Positions 33,276 to 43,090 of a stretch of DNA of 64,000 nt are shown here, piece after piece. Origin of the DNA: Deinococcus arboris (GTDB lineage Bacteria > Deinococcota > Deinococci > Deinococcales > Deinococcaceae); the NCBI RefSeq assembly GCF_009755355.1, contig NZ_WQLB01000009.1, forward strand, positions 69,415 through 133,414. The letters are read 5' to 3'. The translations under genes and the position numbers were made by a program. Below the pieces are notes generated by a model, which saw only the letters and a program-made list of their open reading frames with translations, did not search any database and was not told the origin of the DNA. Position 1 is the stretch's first letter, and each line of letters opens with the position of its first letter.

Positions 33276-33733
33276 AACTGGACAGTCAAAAACTGGAGCG
33301 GCAGCTGCTGGGCCTGATTGCCGCCGCCGAGGCCATGCCGGCAGCCGCGCCACAGGTGGCGGCCGAGACGCGCGGGCACCTGATTGTCGGCGCGCAGGCC
33401 AACATCTACAACACCGCGAGCGGCGCCTACGAGCGCACCCAGGACTATCTCCGGAGCCTGGACGCCAGGGCGCGCACCTCAAAGTACAAAGTGACCGTGA
33501 CAGTCAGCAGCACCGCCGACTACGCCCTGGTTATCGAGACCGGGCGTGAGGGCAACCTGGTGCAGTTACAGGCCGAGGCTCTGAAGCGCCCGAACGCGGC
33601 CCCCGCCTACACCGAGGGCCGCAGCGGGGTGGAGTGGTGGCTGCCGGGGCCGGTCCTGACCGGCAGTCAAGTGTTTGCTTTACGCCGTCTAGAAGCCTTG
33701 TTTCTTAAGAAGGTACGGGCGGCGCTGCGCTAG
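33272..33733 (+). CDS. HK97 gp10-like tail/neck protein (putative)
   Basis: The product has 153 residues with ATGA overlap to the chaperone. The segment GHLIVGAQANIYNTASGAYE, then TADYALVIETGREG matches the general look of gp10-like minor head-tail proteins, although its place after the chaperones is unusual. The family call is tentative. Confidence 0.5.
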   Translation: MKLDSQKLERQLLGLIAAAEAMPAAAPQVAAETRGHLIVGAQANIYNTASGAYERTQDYLRSLDARARTSKYKVTVTVSSTADYALVIETGREGNLVQLQAEALKRPNAAPAYTEGRSGVEWWLPGPVLTGSQVFALRRLEALFLKKVRAALR

Positions 33734-33738
33734 TTCAG

Positions 33739-34542
33739 CTACTTCACGAAATCCCAGCTGTGCCACACGACGCCGTTGACATATGCGTTCACACAGCGGT
33801 ACTCGTCCCGAATTAAGGCGCCGTAGCTGTTCTGAGCATCCACAAGGCCAACTGTCACCCAATAATTGTTGGGGTAGGCATAAACGCGAACGGCCCCAAA
33901 GTTAGCCGTGGCAGGGGATTTCAGTCGAGCGAAGACGAGATTTGCACAGTGGGCAGCAAAATCTTCTGGCTTGAGAGTCAGAGGTAAAGACGTTTTTGAT
34001 CCATACGTGAAGTCATAACCGGGGAAAGGCTTCTTTTCATAGACCACCTCAATTGGTTTTGTCGCACCGATCTTGGTCCGCAACTCGGCATTGAGGGCAA
34101 TCGTTGGGGTGGTTGGCGGAGGCGCCGAGGTCGTTGGGGCAGGCTTCGGCGCGGGCATCAACACCAGTGGTGTTGAAGGTTTGGTCGCCCCTGACGCAAC
34201 TGGCACAGGCGCTTTACTGAGTGACGCAGTCACTTTCAAGCCGAAGGCTCTTTGCACATCCATCAAGGGCACGACGATGGCCCCTCCGATGTTTGTGACC
34301 CGCGCAGACAGTGGCGCGGGTTGCCCATTACGCGTTGCAGCTTCCGGCATCCCGACAGGCAGGAAAAGCGTGATATTGCCCTTCGTCAGTGTTAGATCGC
34401 CTCCCTGGTTACGGGAAGTGATGCCGTTCTCCTGCGCAAATTCCTGCAAGTTGACGTACTCCACACCGTTCTGTGTGTAAGTGGTTGCCGCCGCCGCCGC
34501 CGAACAGAGGGTAGCCACCAACAGTGCTCCAAGAGATCGCAT
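33739..34542 (-). CDS. Secreted moron protein inserted in the tail operon
   Basis: The 267-residue protein is on the strand opposite to all tail genes. It has a signal peptide (MRSLGALLVATLCSAAAAAT). Residues 25-105 resemble a copper amine oxidase N-terminal-like stalk domain (VEYVNLQEFAQENG, then PLMDVQRAFGLKV). A Pro/Thr linker leads to a C-terminal domain with CVNAYVNGVVWHSWDF. The GC content is lower than that of its neighbours. It is probably expressed in the lysogen and exported, changing the host surface; that role is inference. Confidence 0.8.
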   Translation of the reverse strand: MRSLGALLVATLCSAAAAATTYTQNGVEYVNLQEFAQENGITSRNQGGDLTLTKGNITLFLPVGMPEAATRNGQPAPLSARVTNIGGAIVVPLMDVQRAFGLKVTASLSKAPVPVASGATKPSTPLVLMPAPKPAPTTSAPPPTTPTIALNAELRTKIGATKPIEVVYEKKPFPGYDFTYGSKTSLPLTLKPEDFAAHCANLVFARLKSPATANFGAVRVYAYPNNYWVTVGLVDAQNSYGALIRDEYRCVNAYVNGVVWHSWDFVK

Positions 34543-34583
34543 AGCCCCACCGTACCCGCCCGCTCTTTCAGGAGACTCACAAC

Positions 34584-37500
34584 ATGACGCAACCCGGCCT
34601 GGCCCCCCTGAACGGGACGGCTGATCTCGATACCACCCGGTTTGTCCGGGGCGCCCGCGACGCCCTCAAAGCGGTGCGCGAAGTTGCTGACTACGTCAAG
34701 CGCAACGGCACCCTCACGCTGACGGCCAAGCTCGCCGGCGCCACCCCGGCGGCCATCCGCGCTGCGATTGCGGCCGCCGCTGGCACGTCCCCCCTGAGCG
34801 TCAAGCTGACCTTCGACCAGGCCAGCATCAGCACGGCGCTGGCCGCCCTGCGCACCCAGCTCAATGCCGTGGCGGGCCTGAACGTCAGCACCCTGACCGC
34901 CGCCCAGGCGCAGACCAACACCCTTATCGCGCAACTAACGGCCTTGATAGCTCAGCTGCGCGCTCTGGGCGGCGGTGCGGGCGGCGCCGGGGGGGCAGGC
35001 GCGGGTGGCCGCAGTGGGTTCAGTGTCAATACCCAGACCCTGCTCAGCGACCTGGAGAAGCTCAACAACGAGTACAAGCGCGGCGACATCAACGTCAACG
35101 CCTACGCCCTGCGCCTGACGGCCCTGCAAACCTCGCTGCGCGTAGCCGCCGCCGGTGCCACAGCGGGCAGCGCCGAATTCAAGGCCCTCGACCAAGCACT
35201 GACCCGCACCACCCAAGGCCTGCGCAACGTCAACTCGGCGGGTATTACCCAGCTGCGCACCGAACTCTCCGGAGCCCGTGCCGCTTTCGACGCCGCCGCT
35301 GCGGCTGCGACCAACCTGGCCCAGCGCCGCGCGGCTGTCGCCGCCTACGAGACCGAGATCAACCGCATTCGGGTGGCCCTCCAGGGCATGGCCAGCAGTG
35401 GCCAGCTCACGGCCGCACAGCTGGGCCAGGTGAACCGCGCCCTGGCCCAGACCACCCGCGAGGCCAACACCATCCGGGGAGGGGTGAACATCGCAGGGCT
35501 GTCCGGCAACATCGGGAACGCCCTTCAGCAGCTGACCAGTTTCCTGCCAGGCGTGGGACAGCTGACCAGCATGTTCGGCGCCCTGCCCGGCCCGATTCTG
35601 GCCACCGCCGCCGCCGTAGGTGTGTTCGTCGCCGCGATGGGCGCTTCGTTCCGCACAGCCGCTCAATTCCAGCAGGGCATGGCGGACATCAAGGCGCTGA
35701 CTCAGCCGACCGCCGAGGGCCTGCAAGACCTGAAAGACGCCGCCCTGACGCTGGGCACGGACCTGGGAGTAGGGCCGCGCGCCGCCGCCGCCGGCATCCT
35801 GGAACTCAACCGCGCGGGTCTCTCGGCTAAGGACGTGATTGGGGGCGGCCTGACCGGCGCCCTGAATCTCGCGGGTGCTGCGGGCATTCAGGTCGCGGAG
35901 GCGGCCAAACTCAGCGCGGCCGCCATGACGGCCTTCAAGCTGTCCTCGCAGGATTTACCGCGCGTGGCCGACAATTTTGCCAACTTTTCGAACTCGACTT
36001 TTCTGGGGGCCGAGGACTTGGCGCAGGCTATAGCCGCCGTGGGGCCGGTGGCTGTCAACGCCGGCCTGAACATCGAGCAGTTCGGCGGCATCATGGCGAC
36101 GGCCGCTCAGGGCGGCTTTAAGGCCATGTCCGACGCCGGCACCAGCGTCAAGACCATGCTGCTGAGCCTGCAAAGTCCCAGCGAGGTGGGAGCCAAGGCC
36201 CTGGCCAAAATCGGCGTGAACGCCTACGACGCTGAAGGGAACTTCCGGCCCTTCCTCGACACGGTGGACGACCTGCGCGTGGCCCTGGCCGGCATGAGCG
36301 AGCAGGGCCGCAACCGCATCCTGAAAGATGTGTTCGGCTCGGACGCTATCCGCGTGGCGACCATCCTGCTGAACAGCAACAGCGAGGCCATTGACAAGAA
36401 CATCGCCACCCAGGGTAAACAGGGCGAGGCCGCGCGCATCGCGGCCGAGCGCCTGGAAACCTATCAGGGTGAGGTAGGGCGCCTCCAGACCAAATTGGAG
36501 CAGCTGCGCATCGTGGTGGGCGACAAGCTGCTGCCTGTGGCCACTGCTGTCATCAAGGCGTTTAGCAGCGGTGTGGACAACCTCATTGGATTTGCGAACG
36601 GGACCGAAAATCTGATGGGCTACGTGCTGCCGCTCGTAGGCGCATTCGTGGCTTTCAAAGGCGCGGTTATTGCTGCCGCTGCGCCCGCGCTGTGGGCGAC
36701 TCTCATGGCGGCGGTAACAACCTTCTTCGGGACTGTCACCACCTTTGCCACAGCTAATCCTTTCGGCCTCATCGCCACCGCCGTCGCCGCCCTGGCCGTC
36801 ACCGTCAATAAATTGATGTCGGACACGGCAAGAATCTACGATGAGATCGACCAGCAGCAGCAGGAAAGCTTTGACAACACCATGAAACGGGTGCAGGCCC
36901 TGACCGCTGAGGGCACCGAACTGAGCCGCACCCAGGCCAAGCTCCTCCTGGCGATGGACACCCTCCAGAGCGCCGAAACGGGGCGCGTTACGGGGGTCAA
37001 CATCTGGGGGGAGCGCACCTACGAGGTGGACCCGAAAGAGGTCGAAGTCGCCCGCGCCCGCGTACAGGAGCTGCGAACCGAACTGACGGCCCTGCGCACG
37101 GAGAACCAGCGCCGGAGCATCACGACCGAACAGGCCACCGGCGTAGACCCCGAGCGCGTGAAGCAGCAGTCGGCCGCCGTCGAAGACCTGCGCAAAACCC
37201 TCAGTGAGCGCAGCTTCCAACTCAAAATCGGTGGCCTGGAAGGCATTGAGAAAGAGGTCGCCCAGGTCGAGAAAACCTTTGACGACCTGCGGAAAAAGCT
37301 CAAGGAAAGCTTCGGCGGCAACCTGAACAGCAACGAGCTGAAGGGCGCACTCGCGGAACTGGCCGCCACCCAGGAAAAGGAGGTCAGTGCCGTTCGTGCC
37401 CGCTACGCCGCCGAGCGAGCTGCCGAACGCCAGAAGGAATACCAGCAGGCCGCTGCCAGTGCCCGCCAGGCCGCGTTCGGCGTGCAGCGTGCCGAACTGG

Positions 37501-39851
37501 ACGCCATGCGCGAGGGACAGGCCAAACGCCAGGCGGAACGCGACCTCGACCTGGCCGAACTCCAAGACGAGATCGCCCGCCAGGTGGCGGAATATGCCAA
37601 GTACCCGGACCTGAAAGCCCAGGTGGAAAGCGACGGCCGCCGCCAGGTGGTTGCCCTGCGCCGCCGCTGGCAGGAAGAGGACCGCGTGCAGGCCGAGGAA
37701 AATGCCAAGGCGATTGCCGAGGCGGAAGGCGAGGCCCGCGCGGCCGTCATCGCGGCCATGCCGGAAGGGGCGGCCCGCCTGGCTGCCGAGCGCGCCGAGG
37801 AACTCGCCTCGGTGCAGCAGAGCATCCGCGACCGCCTGACTGCCCTGGCCGGCTACCCCGCCGAGCAGGCCCGCATCGAAGGCCTGGGCCAGCAGCGCAT
37901 CGCCGCGCTGCGCCAGGGCTGGGCGCGCGACGACGAAAAGGACGCCCAGGAACGGGCCGGCCGCATCGTCAAAGCCTTTGAAGCCGCCCAGAACGCGCAG
38001 TTTGCGGCCCAGCAGGCCGGGCGCGACCGCCAGCAGGCTCAGGCCGACCTGGACACCGCCCGCCGCGTGGCCCAGGCGGGCCGCGACGCCCTGAAGGTGG
38101 CCGAGATTGAGGGGCAAGCCGCCGGCGAACGGGCCGACGCCGTGCAGGAAACAGCCCGCCTGGCCTACCGCCAGGAACGGAAACTGCTGGAGCGCGCCGC
38201 CAACGAGAAACTGCGCACCGAGGGCCTCACCGCCAGAGAGGTCGCGGACATCCGGCGCCAGTTTTACAGCGACGTGGACGCCCTGGACGCCAAATTCAGT
38301 TCGGATAGCCTCAAACGCCTACAGGAGCGCGAACAGGAGGAGCGCGACACCGCAGAAAAAATCCGTCAGGCGCGCGTGGCCGCTGCCTTTCGGCCCAGTG
38401 AGGATGCCAGCCGCCTGGTGCAGGACGTGGAGCGCGAGGGTCGTCTGGCCCAGACCACGGCCGACCGCCTGGTGGCGCAGCAGGGGTTGACCGCCGCGCA
38501 GCTCGCCTATGCCGGCAGCCTGGCCCTGGCTCTGGACAGCGGAGAGGCTCTGCTGCTGACCGACGAGGAGCGGCGCCAAAAGGCCGACAGCCTGAAAGAC
38601 GCCCAGCTCAGCGTGGTCGAAAGCCAGCGCCAGGAAGTGGAATTGGCCCGGCAGCTCGTAGAGGAGGCGCGGGGAGTAGAGACCGCCTACGCCCGCGTGG
38701 CCCGGCTGCTGGCCACCCCCGGCGCCGGCGACGCCCAGCGCGACCTGGCCGAGGCCACGGGCGACGTGGCGGACGCCTACAGCCGGGCGCTGCCCTACCT
38801 CCAGCAGTTCCGCAGCGGCAGCCTGAAGCCGGGCGATTTCACGCCAGCCAAAGACGCGCTCGAAGACCTGGTGTCCGCGCTCGAAGCGCAGCGCCAGAAA
38901 CTGGAGGCGCTGCGGGGCGAATACGACCGCCAGCGCACCGCGCTCCAGAGCGTGCAGGACGTGCTGCGCGGCTTCGGTCAGGAGTTCGGGGACGCCGGGC
39001 TGCTGGACAACGCCGTCCAGTTCAATCAGGGGACCTACAACGCGGCCAAGCAGGCCCTGGACGGCCTGCTGAAAGGGGGCCAGTACGACGCCGCGCAACT
39101 GGCTGAGGCCACCCAGAAGCTGCAAAGCACCTATGGCGGCCTGAAAGACAGTGTGGAAGCCGTGGGCGAGGCGCAGGCGCGCGTGCACGAGAAGGAAGTG
39201 CGGCGCATCCAGACCGAATCCGAGGCCCGGACCAAGGCCCTCGACCGCCAAATCAAGGCGGCACAGGCGGCGGGCAACGATGCCGAGGTGAAAAATCTGG
39301 AGGCCCAGCGCGACCGCATCGTGCTGGAAACCGAGGGCAAGGTCTCGGTGCTGGAGGCCCAAGCAGAGGCCGCCCGGAAACAGGCGGCGGCCGCGCTGAC
39401 CGAGCGCACCCAGGGGCTGCAACAGGTGCTCCAGGGCGTGGCCCAGGGGGCACAGAAGGCCCAGGCCGGCGTGCAGCAACTGGGCAGCGACGTCCAGAAA
39501 GCCGAGGCCGACATGAAAGCCAGCGCGTCACGCATGAAAGACGCGCTGGGCGGCGTCTTTTCCCAGATGCCCGGCCTGGCGGCGGCGGCGGGACGGGACG
39601 CCGGCAGGGCCTTCGTGCAGCAACTTCAGGCCCAGCTTTCAGGCGTGCGTCTGCCCGCCGTCGCGGCGCCGCGCGCCGTGGCCGTCCCAGGCGGCGGCAG
39701 CGGCACAGGAGGCACCACCGTGTTTAACCTCTACTACAACGGGCAGCGGCAGCCAACCTCCCAGGACCTGCAGCAGCTGGCCCGCGACCTGACCCCCCTC
39801 ATCCGCGCCGAGGCGCAGCGCCGCAGCCCGGCGGGGCCGTGCCGGACATGA
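34584..39851 (+). CDS. Tail tape measure protein
   Basis: At 1755 residues it is by far the largest gene. About 900 residues of N-terminal tape measure core contain FQQGMADIKALTQPTAEGLQ and VGDKLLPVATAVIKAF (the TP901 tape-measure type), with hydrophobic segments near 685-760. Long coiled coil rich in Glu/Arg/Ala follows (about 860-1670). By the usual 1.5 angstrom per residue rule the tail would be about 260 nm long. The start follows AGGAGACTC. Confidence 0.93.
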   Translation: MTQPGLAPLNGTADLDTTRFVRGARDALKAVREVADYVKRNGTLTLTAKLAGATPAAIRAAIAAAAGTSPLSVKLTFDQASISTALAALRTQLNAVAGLNVSTLTAAQAQTNTLIAQLTALIAQLRALGGGAGGAGGAGAGGRSGFSVNTQTLLSDLEKLNNEYKRGDINVNAYALRLTALQTSLRVAAAGATAGSAEFKALDQALTRTTQGLRNVNSAGITQLRTELSGARAAFDAAAAAATNLAQRRAAVAAYETEINRIRVALQGMASSGQLTAAQLGQVNRALAQTTREANTIRGGVNIAGLSGNIGNALQQLTSFLPGVGQLTSMFGALPGPILATAAAVGVFVAAMGASFRTAAQFQQGMADIKALTQPTAEGLQDLKDAALTLGTDLGVGPRAAAAGILELNRAGLSAKDVIGGGLTGALNLAGAAGIQVAEAAKLSAAAMTAFKLSSQDLPRVADNFANFSNSTFLGAEDLAQAIAAVGPVAVNAGLNIEQFGGIMATAAQGGFKAMSDAGTSVKTMLLSLQSPSEVGAKALAKIGVNAYDAEGNFRPFLDTVDDLRVALAGMSEQGRNRILKDVFGSDAIRVATILLNSNSEAIDKNIATQGKQGEAARIAAERLETYQGEVGRLQTKLEQLRIVVGDKLLPVATAVIKAFSSGVDNLIGFANGTENLMGYVLPLVGAFVAFKGAVIAAAAPALWATLMAAVTTFFGTVTTFATANPFGLIATAVAALAVTVNKLMSDTARIYDEIDQQQQESFDNTMKRVQALTAEGTELSRTQAKLLLAMDTLQSAETGRVTGVNIWGERTYEVDPKEVEVARARVQELRTELTALRTENQRRSITTEQATGVDPERVKQQSAAVEDLRKTLSERSFQLKIGGLEGIEKEVAQVEKTFDDLRKKLKESFGGNLNSNELKGALAELAATQEKEVSAVRARYAAERAAERQKEYQQAAASARQAAFGVQRAELDAMREGQAKRQAERDLDLAELQDEIARQVAEYAKYPDLKAQVESDGRRQVVALRRRWQEEDRVQAEENAKAIAEAEGEARAAVIAAMPEGAARLAAERAEELASVQQSIRDRLTALAGYPAEQARIEGLGQQRIAALRQGWARDDEKDAQERAGRIVKAFEAAQNAQFAAQQAGRDRQQAQADLDTARRVAQAGRDALKVAEIEGQAAGERADAVQETARLAYRQERKLLERAANEKLRTEGLTAREVADIRRQFYSDVDALDAKFSSDSLKRLQEREQEERDTAEKIRQARVAAAFRPSEDASRLVQDVEREGRLAQTTADRLVAQQGLTAAQLAYAGSLALALDSGEALLLTDEERRQKADSLKDAQLSVVESQRQEVELARQLVEEARGVETAYARVARLLATPGAGDAQRDLAEATGDVADAYSRALPYLQQFRSGSLKPGDFTPAKDALEDLVSALEAQRQKLEALRGEYDRQRTALQSVQDVLRGFGQEFGDAGLLDNAVQFNQGTYNAAKQALDGLLKGGQYDAAQLAEATQKLQSTYGGLKDSVEAVGEAQARVHEKEVRRIQTESEARTKALDRQIKAAQAAGNDAEVKNLEAQRDRIVLETEGKVSVLEAQAEAARKQAAAALTERTQGLQQVLQGVAQGAQKAQAGVQQLGSDVQKAEADMKASASRMKDALGGVFSQMPGLAAAAGRDAGRAFVQQLQAQLSGVRLPAVAAPRAVAVPGGGSGTGGTTVFNLYYNGQRQPTSQDLQQLARDLTPLIRAEAQRRSPAGPCRT

Positions 39852-40267
39852 GCGGCCCCATCCTGCCGCCCCCCACGCTCTCCATTGGGGGCGTGGGCAT
39901 TCCCACCGGGCACTTGCCCCCAATGGGCAGCGTCACCGCCGACTGGGAGGCCCAGGCCGGCGAAGACCCGCTGCTGTCCGGGCTGTTTGCGGGGCAGGTC
40001 AGCCAGGCCGGCGCCACCGCCGCCACCCTGAACATCACCAGCCCAGAGGGCTTTTGGGTGCCTCACCCCATTGGCACCGCGCTGGAGGCCATCCGGCCCG
40101 GCCAGCTGCTGACCCTCACTGAGACCTACACCCGTCCCGACACCGCCAGGACCTGGACCAACTGCGAGGTGCTCACGGCCGCTGTGCGGCCGGTGGGCCT
40201 CCTGCCAGGGCGTGTCGGGGCCTGGTACAGCTACGCCTTCACCCTGCGCTGGCGCAAAGCGAATTAG
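39848..40267 (+). CDS. Tail protein
   Basis: The product has 139 residues from the ATG overlapping the tape measure stop (a GTG at 39839 is also possible). It is beta-rich with GSVTADWEAQAGEDPLLSGL. The position right after the tape measure fits a distal tail or tip component. Confidence 0.6.
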   Translation: MSGPILPPPTLSIGGVGIPTGHLPPMGSVTADWEAQAGEDPLLSGLFAGQVSQAGATAATLNITSPEGFWVPHPIGTALEAIRPGQLLTLTETYTRPDTARTWTNCEVLTAAVRPVGLLPGRVGAWYSYAFTLRWRKAN

Positions 40268-40274
40268 GAGCCCT

Positions 40275-40619
40275 ATGGAATACCGCATTGCAGGCCTGGC
40301 CGGCGCCCGCGCCGACTTCGGCAAGGTGGGCGCCGGCCAGACGGGCACCACCATCAACGCCACGCTGGTCAACACTGACAGCGTGGCCCGCACCATCAAG
40401 CTGCGCGTCAGGCAACTCAACGACGACGCGGGCACCGGCGCGGCCAGCGTCACCCTGAACGGGGTGGCGGTGCCCCTCACCACCGCCTGGCTGCCCTGCG
40501 GCGTGCTGGAGCCCGGCGAGAGCCTCGCCCTGACCACCAGCTGGTACACGGCGGCCGGGCAACCGGCCGACAAGTATTTGGCCGAAGACCTCGCGTTTGT
40601 CGAAGCCGACATCATCTAA
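40275..40619 (+). CDS. Small beta-rich tail protein
   Basis: The product has 114 residues behind GGAG, with an Ig-like strand pattern (TGTTINATLVNTDSVARTIK). Such domains decorate tail tips or tubes. Family not certain. Confidence 0.6.
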   Translation: MEYRIAGLAGARADFGKVGAGQTGTTINATLVNTDSVARTIKLRVRQLNDDAGTGAASVTLNGVAVPLTTAWLPCGVLEPGESLALTTSWYTAAGQPADKYLAEDLAFVEADII

Positions 40620-40629
40620 GGGGGACTGA

Positions 40630-42906
40630 ATGCCGCTTCCGACCCTGACCCGGCGCAGTGGCCGGCGGCTGGTCCTGACGCTCAGCGCGCAGACCCGCAG
40701 CACTGAGCGCCTGGTGCTGACCCTGCGCGCCCAGACCGTGCCGGTGGGCTACCGCCTGACCCTCGCCCTGCGGGCCCAGACCCAGCCCGACCCCAGCCGT
40801 ACCCTGACCCTGGTGCTGCACGCCCAGACCAACCGGGTGGCCAGTGGGGGCACGGGCGCCCCTGTGCAGGAACCGCGCGAGGGCCTCGTGGAAATCCTGC
40901 TGGGCGCCGCACCCTTCCGCAGTCGCACGCGGCTGCTGCTGGACGGCGAGCCGCTCGACGGCCTCTCCTGGCAGCACACCCGGCAGGCCGCGTATGCGGA
41001 AGCGGAGTTCACGGTGCGGGGCGTCGTCCGGCCCGCCATAGACGCCGTGATGCGTGTTGAGGTCACGCAACTGCTGCCGACCGGGCAACTTGTGGTGACG
41101 CAATACGAGCCGGTGCCGGCCAGCGGCGACTACACCGTGACCACCAGCCCGGACGGCGGACACGCCACTGTATTTCGCGGCCGCAGCCGCCAGGACGAAC
41201 AGCTACAGAACACCCAGCTGGACGAACTCATTCCCTGGGTCAAGAACCCTAGTCGGCAGATCGAATCGCCGGGCTACCGCAGCGTGACTCGGCAAATCAT
41301 GGCGGTGGACGCCGTGGCCCTGGCGGCCTTCGGTGACGCCGGGCAGAACCTCAGCGGCACCGAGATGCTCCAGGGCGAATACTGGGAGGAAACGCGGCGC
41401 GAGTACAGCACCGAAGGCCGCTCGCCCCTTGACGTGTTCGGAGACACCTACGGGCGCCTGAACGCCCTGCTGGTGCTGGAGAACACTGAGCAGCCCAACT
41501 GGGTGGTGGTGCCCGCTGGCCTGTACGAGGGGGTGCGCCAGCTGGACCCGACCCTGCTGACCGGCCTCTCCGAGCAGGCCGAGGTCACGGGCCAGCCCAG
41601 CCGCCTCACGCTCCAGGTGGGGGACCTGTTTACGCGCGTTGAGGACTACCTGGAGGAGGTGGTCGAGAGCGGCACCCTGCCGGACGTGATGGGCGAGGAC
41701 GGCGAGCCGGTGCAGCTGGAGATTGCGGACCCGGAGGCCGCGCTGTTCGAGGTCAAACGCGACGCGGTGCTGACCGGCTACGCCGACCGCGACGGCCGCC
41801 GCACCGCGCACCTGACCCGTAAGATCGGCGGGCGGGTGGTGCAGACCCTGGAAGTGACAGTCGGCGCGCTGGAAGTCACCGAACAAGTGGTGGCTGACAG
41901 TGAGGAAACGCAGCGCCGAATCCGTGAGGCACGCCTGAGACACCCCTATTTCACGGGAATGGTCGTGCATGCACGGCAGCGGCGTCTGGAGAACGTCGTG
42001 CTGTCCGTAATAGAGACGTGGTACGCCTACCTTCCTGGCAGCACCGACAGCCAGGCGCTGGCCGAAACCGTGACCACCCAGACGGCTTATACCTGCACCT
42101 ACACCACCATCACGGCCCCAGCCACCCTGCCTGCAGAACTCGCTGCCCTGCTGCCTGGGGCCGTGATGGGCGACCTGCTGGGCCAGGAAAGCACGCGCAT
42201 CCGCAACGTCTGGAGCCCGCAGGGCGGGTGGCTGCGCGAACGCTTGACGGTGGAGTCCAGGGTAGGAGAACTGGGGCAGTCGGGCCTGGGGGACCCTGAC
42301 GAACCGCCGCCGCCGCCGAAGGCGATGACGGTCGAGGAATACAGCACGGCCGAGACCTACGCCCCGAGCGGGGACGGGTACTGGCTCTACACCCGCACCC
42401 GCACCGGGCCGCAGAAACTGCCGGTACGCGACCTCGACACCGATGAATTCGTGAAAACGGAGCGCCGCGTCGGCGTCCTGGAACACAACAGCGAAATCAC
42501 CGAAAACGCGCCCCCTACGCTGCGTGAGGAGGTGCCGCCCGTTGCGGCTCAGGCAGGAGGCACGCCGGAGGGCGAGACCGACCCCGAGAGCTACAGCGGC
42601 CTGCCCTGGCCACGCATCACCTACCTGCGCGACCCGCAGGAGGTGAGCCTGCCGCTGGGCGGCCCCGCGCCGGCCCAGACGGCGCAGCTGGAGGTGGTGC
42701 AGGAACTGGACCGGGCCTCGTCACTGGCGGCGGTCCTGGCCCGTTCGCTGCGGCCGCGCGTGACCCGCCGCGTCAGTACACCGGAGGCCCAGGCGCTGCG
42801 CCCGGCCCTGCTGCTGCCTGGCCTCGGCATCGTCACGCTAGTCACGGCCAGAGGGCAGGGGCAGAGCCACACGCTGGAGGTGGAGACGGTGACCTATGAC
42901 GACTGA
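40630..42906 (+). CDS. Tail tip / baseplate hub-like protein
   Basis: The 758-residue protein starts with repeated RLVLTL-type strands, three to four short repeats of L-T-L-x-A-Q-T in the first 60 residues, followed by a large region with EILLGAAPFRSRTRLLLDGE and LDVFGDTYGRLNALLVLENT that fits hub-like tail proteins. It probably forms part of the tip complex under the tail tube. It overlaps the next gene by 11 bp. Confidence 0.65.
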   Translation: MPLPTLTRRSGRRLVLTLSAQTRSTERLVLTLRAQTVPVGYRLTLALRAQTQPDPSRTLTLVLHAQTNRVASGGTGAPVQEPREGLVEILLGAAPFRSRTRLLLDGEPLDGLSWQHTRQAAYAEAEFTVRGVVRPAIDAVMRVEVTQLLPTGQLVVTQYEPVPASGDYTVTTSPDGGHATVFRGRSRQDEQLQNTQLDELIPWVKNPSRQIESPGYRSVTRQIMAVDAVALAAFGDAGQNLSGTEMLQGEYWEETRREYSTEGRSPLDVFGDTYGRLNALLVLENTEQPNWVVVPAGLYEGVRQLDPTLLTGLSEQAEVTGQPSRLTLQVGDLFTRVEDYLEEVVESGTLPDVMGEDGEPVQLEIADPEAALFEVKRDAVLTGYADRDGRRTAHLTRKIGGRVVQTLEVTVGALEVTEQVVADSEETQRRIREARLRHPYFTGMVVHARQRRLENVVLSVIETWYAYLPGSTDSQALAETVTTQTAYTCTYTTITAPATLPAELAALLPGAVMGDLLGQESTRIRNVWSPQGGWLRERLTVESRVGELGQSGLGDPDEPPPPPKAMTVEEYSTAETYAPSGDGYWLYTRTRTGPQKLPVRDLDTDEFVKTERRVGVLEHNSEITENAPPTLREEVPPVAAQAGGTPEGETDPESYSGLPWPRITYLRDPQEVSLPLGGPAPAQTAQLEVVQELDRASSLAAVLARSLRPRVTRRVSTPEAQALRPALLLPGLGIVTLVTARGQGQSHTLEVETVTYDD

Positions 42907-43090
42907 GCAGCGCGGCGTGGTGGTGCTGCGCGTGGCCGGCGGCCTGATCGTGCGTGTGAGTGGCCCGGCCGGAAAGGTGACGGCGGTGCGGGTGGAATAT
43001 CCGGCCCCAACGACCGTGGCGCCGGGCGATCAGGTGACGCTTGACGGTGTGGGCGGCCAGCGGCGAGTGACGGCGGTGCGCCGTGGCTGA
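42896..43090 (+). CDS. Small OB-like tail protein
   Basis: The product has 64 residues, all beta by pattern (VVVLRVAGGLIVRVSGPAGK, then APGDQVTLDGVGGQRRVTAV). The gene overlaps both large neighbours by 8-11 bp. Possibly a tip spacer. Confidence 0.6.
   Translation: MTTEQRGVVVLRVAGGLIVRVSGPAGKVTAVRVEYPAPTTVAPGDQVTLDGVGGQRRVTAVRRG

Noticed and set aside
35955..38117. 720-codon open frame on the minus strand
   Set aside because: It lies wholly antisense to the tape measure gene, whose coiled-coil composition and codon phase explain the openness; its own product is Leu/Gly/His-rich with no domain.
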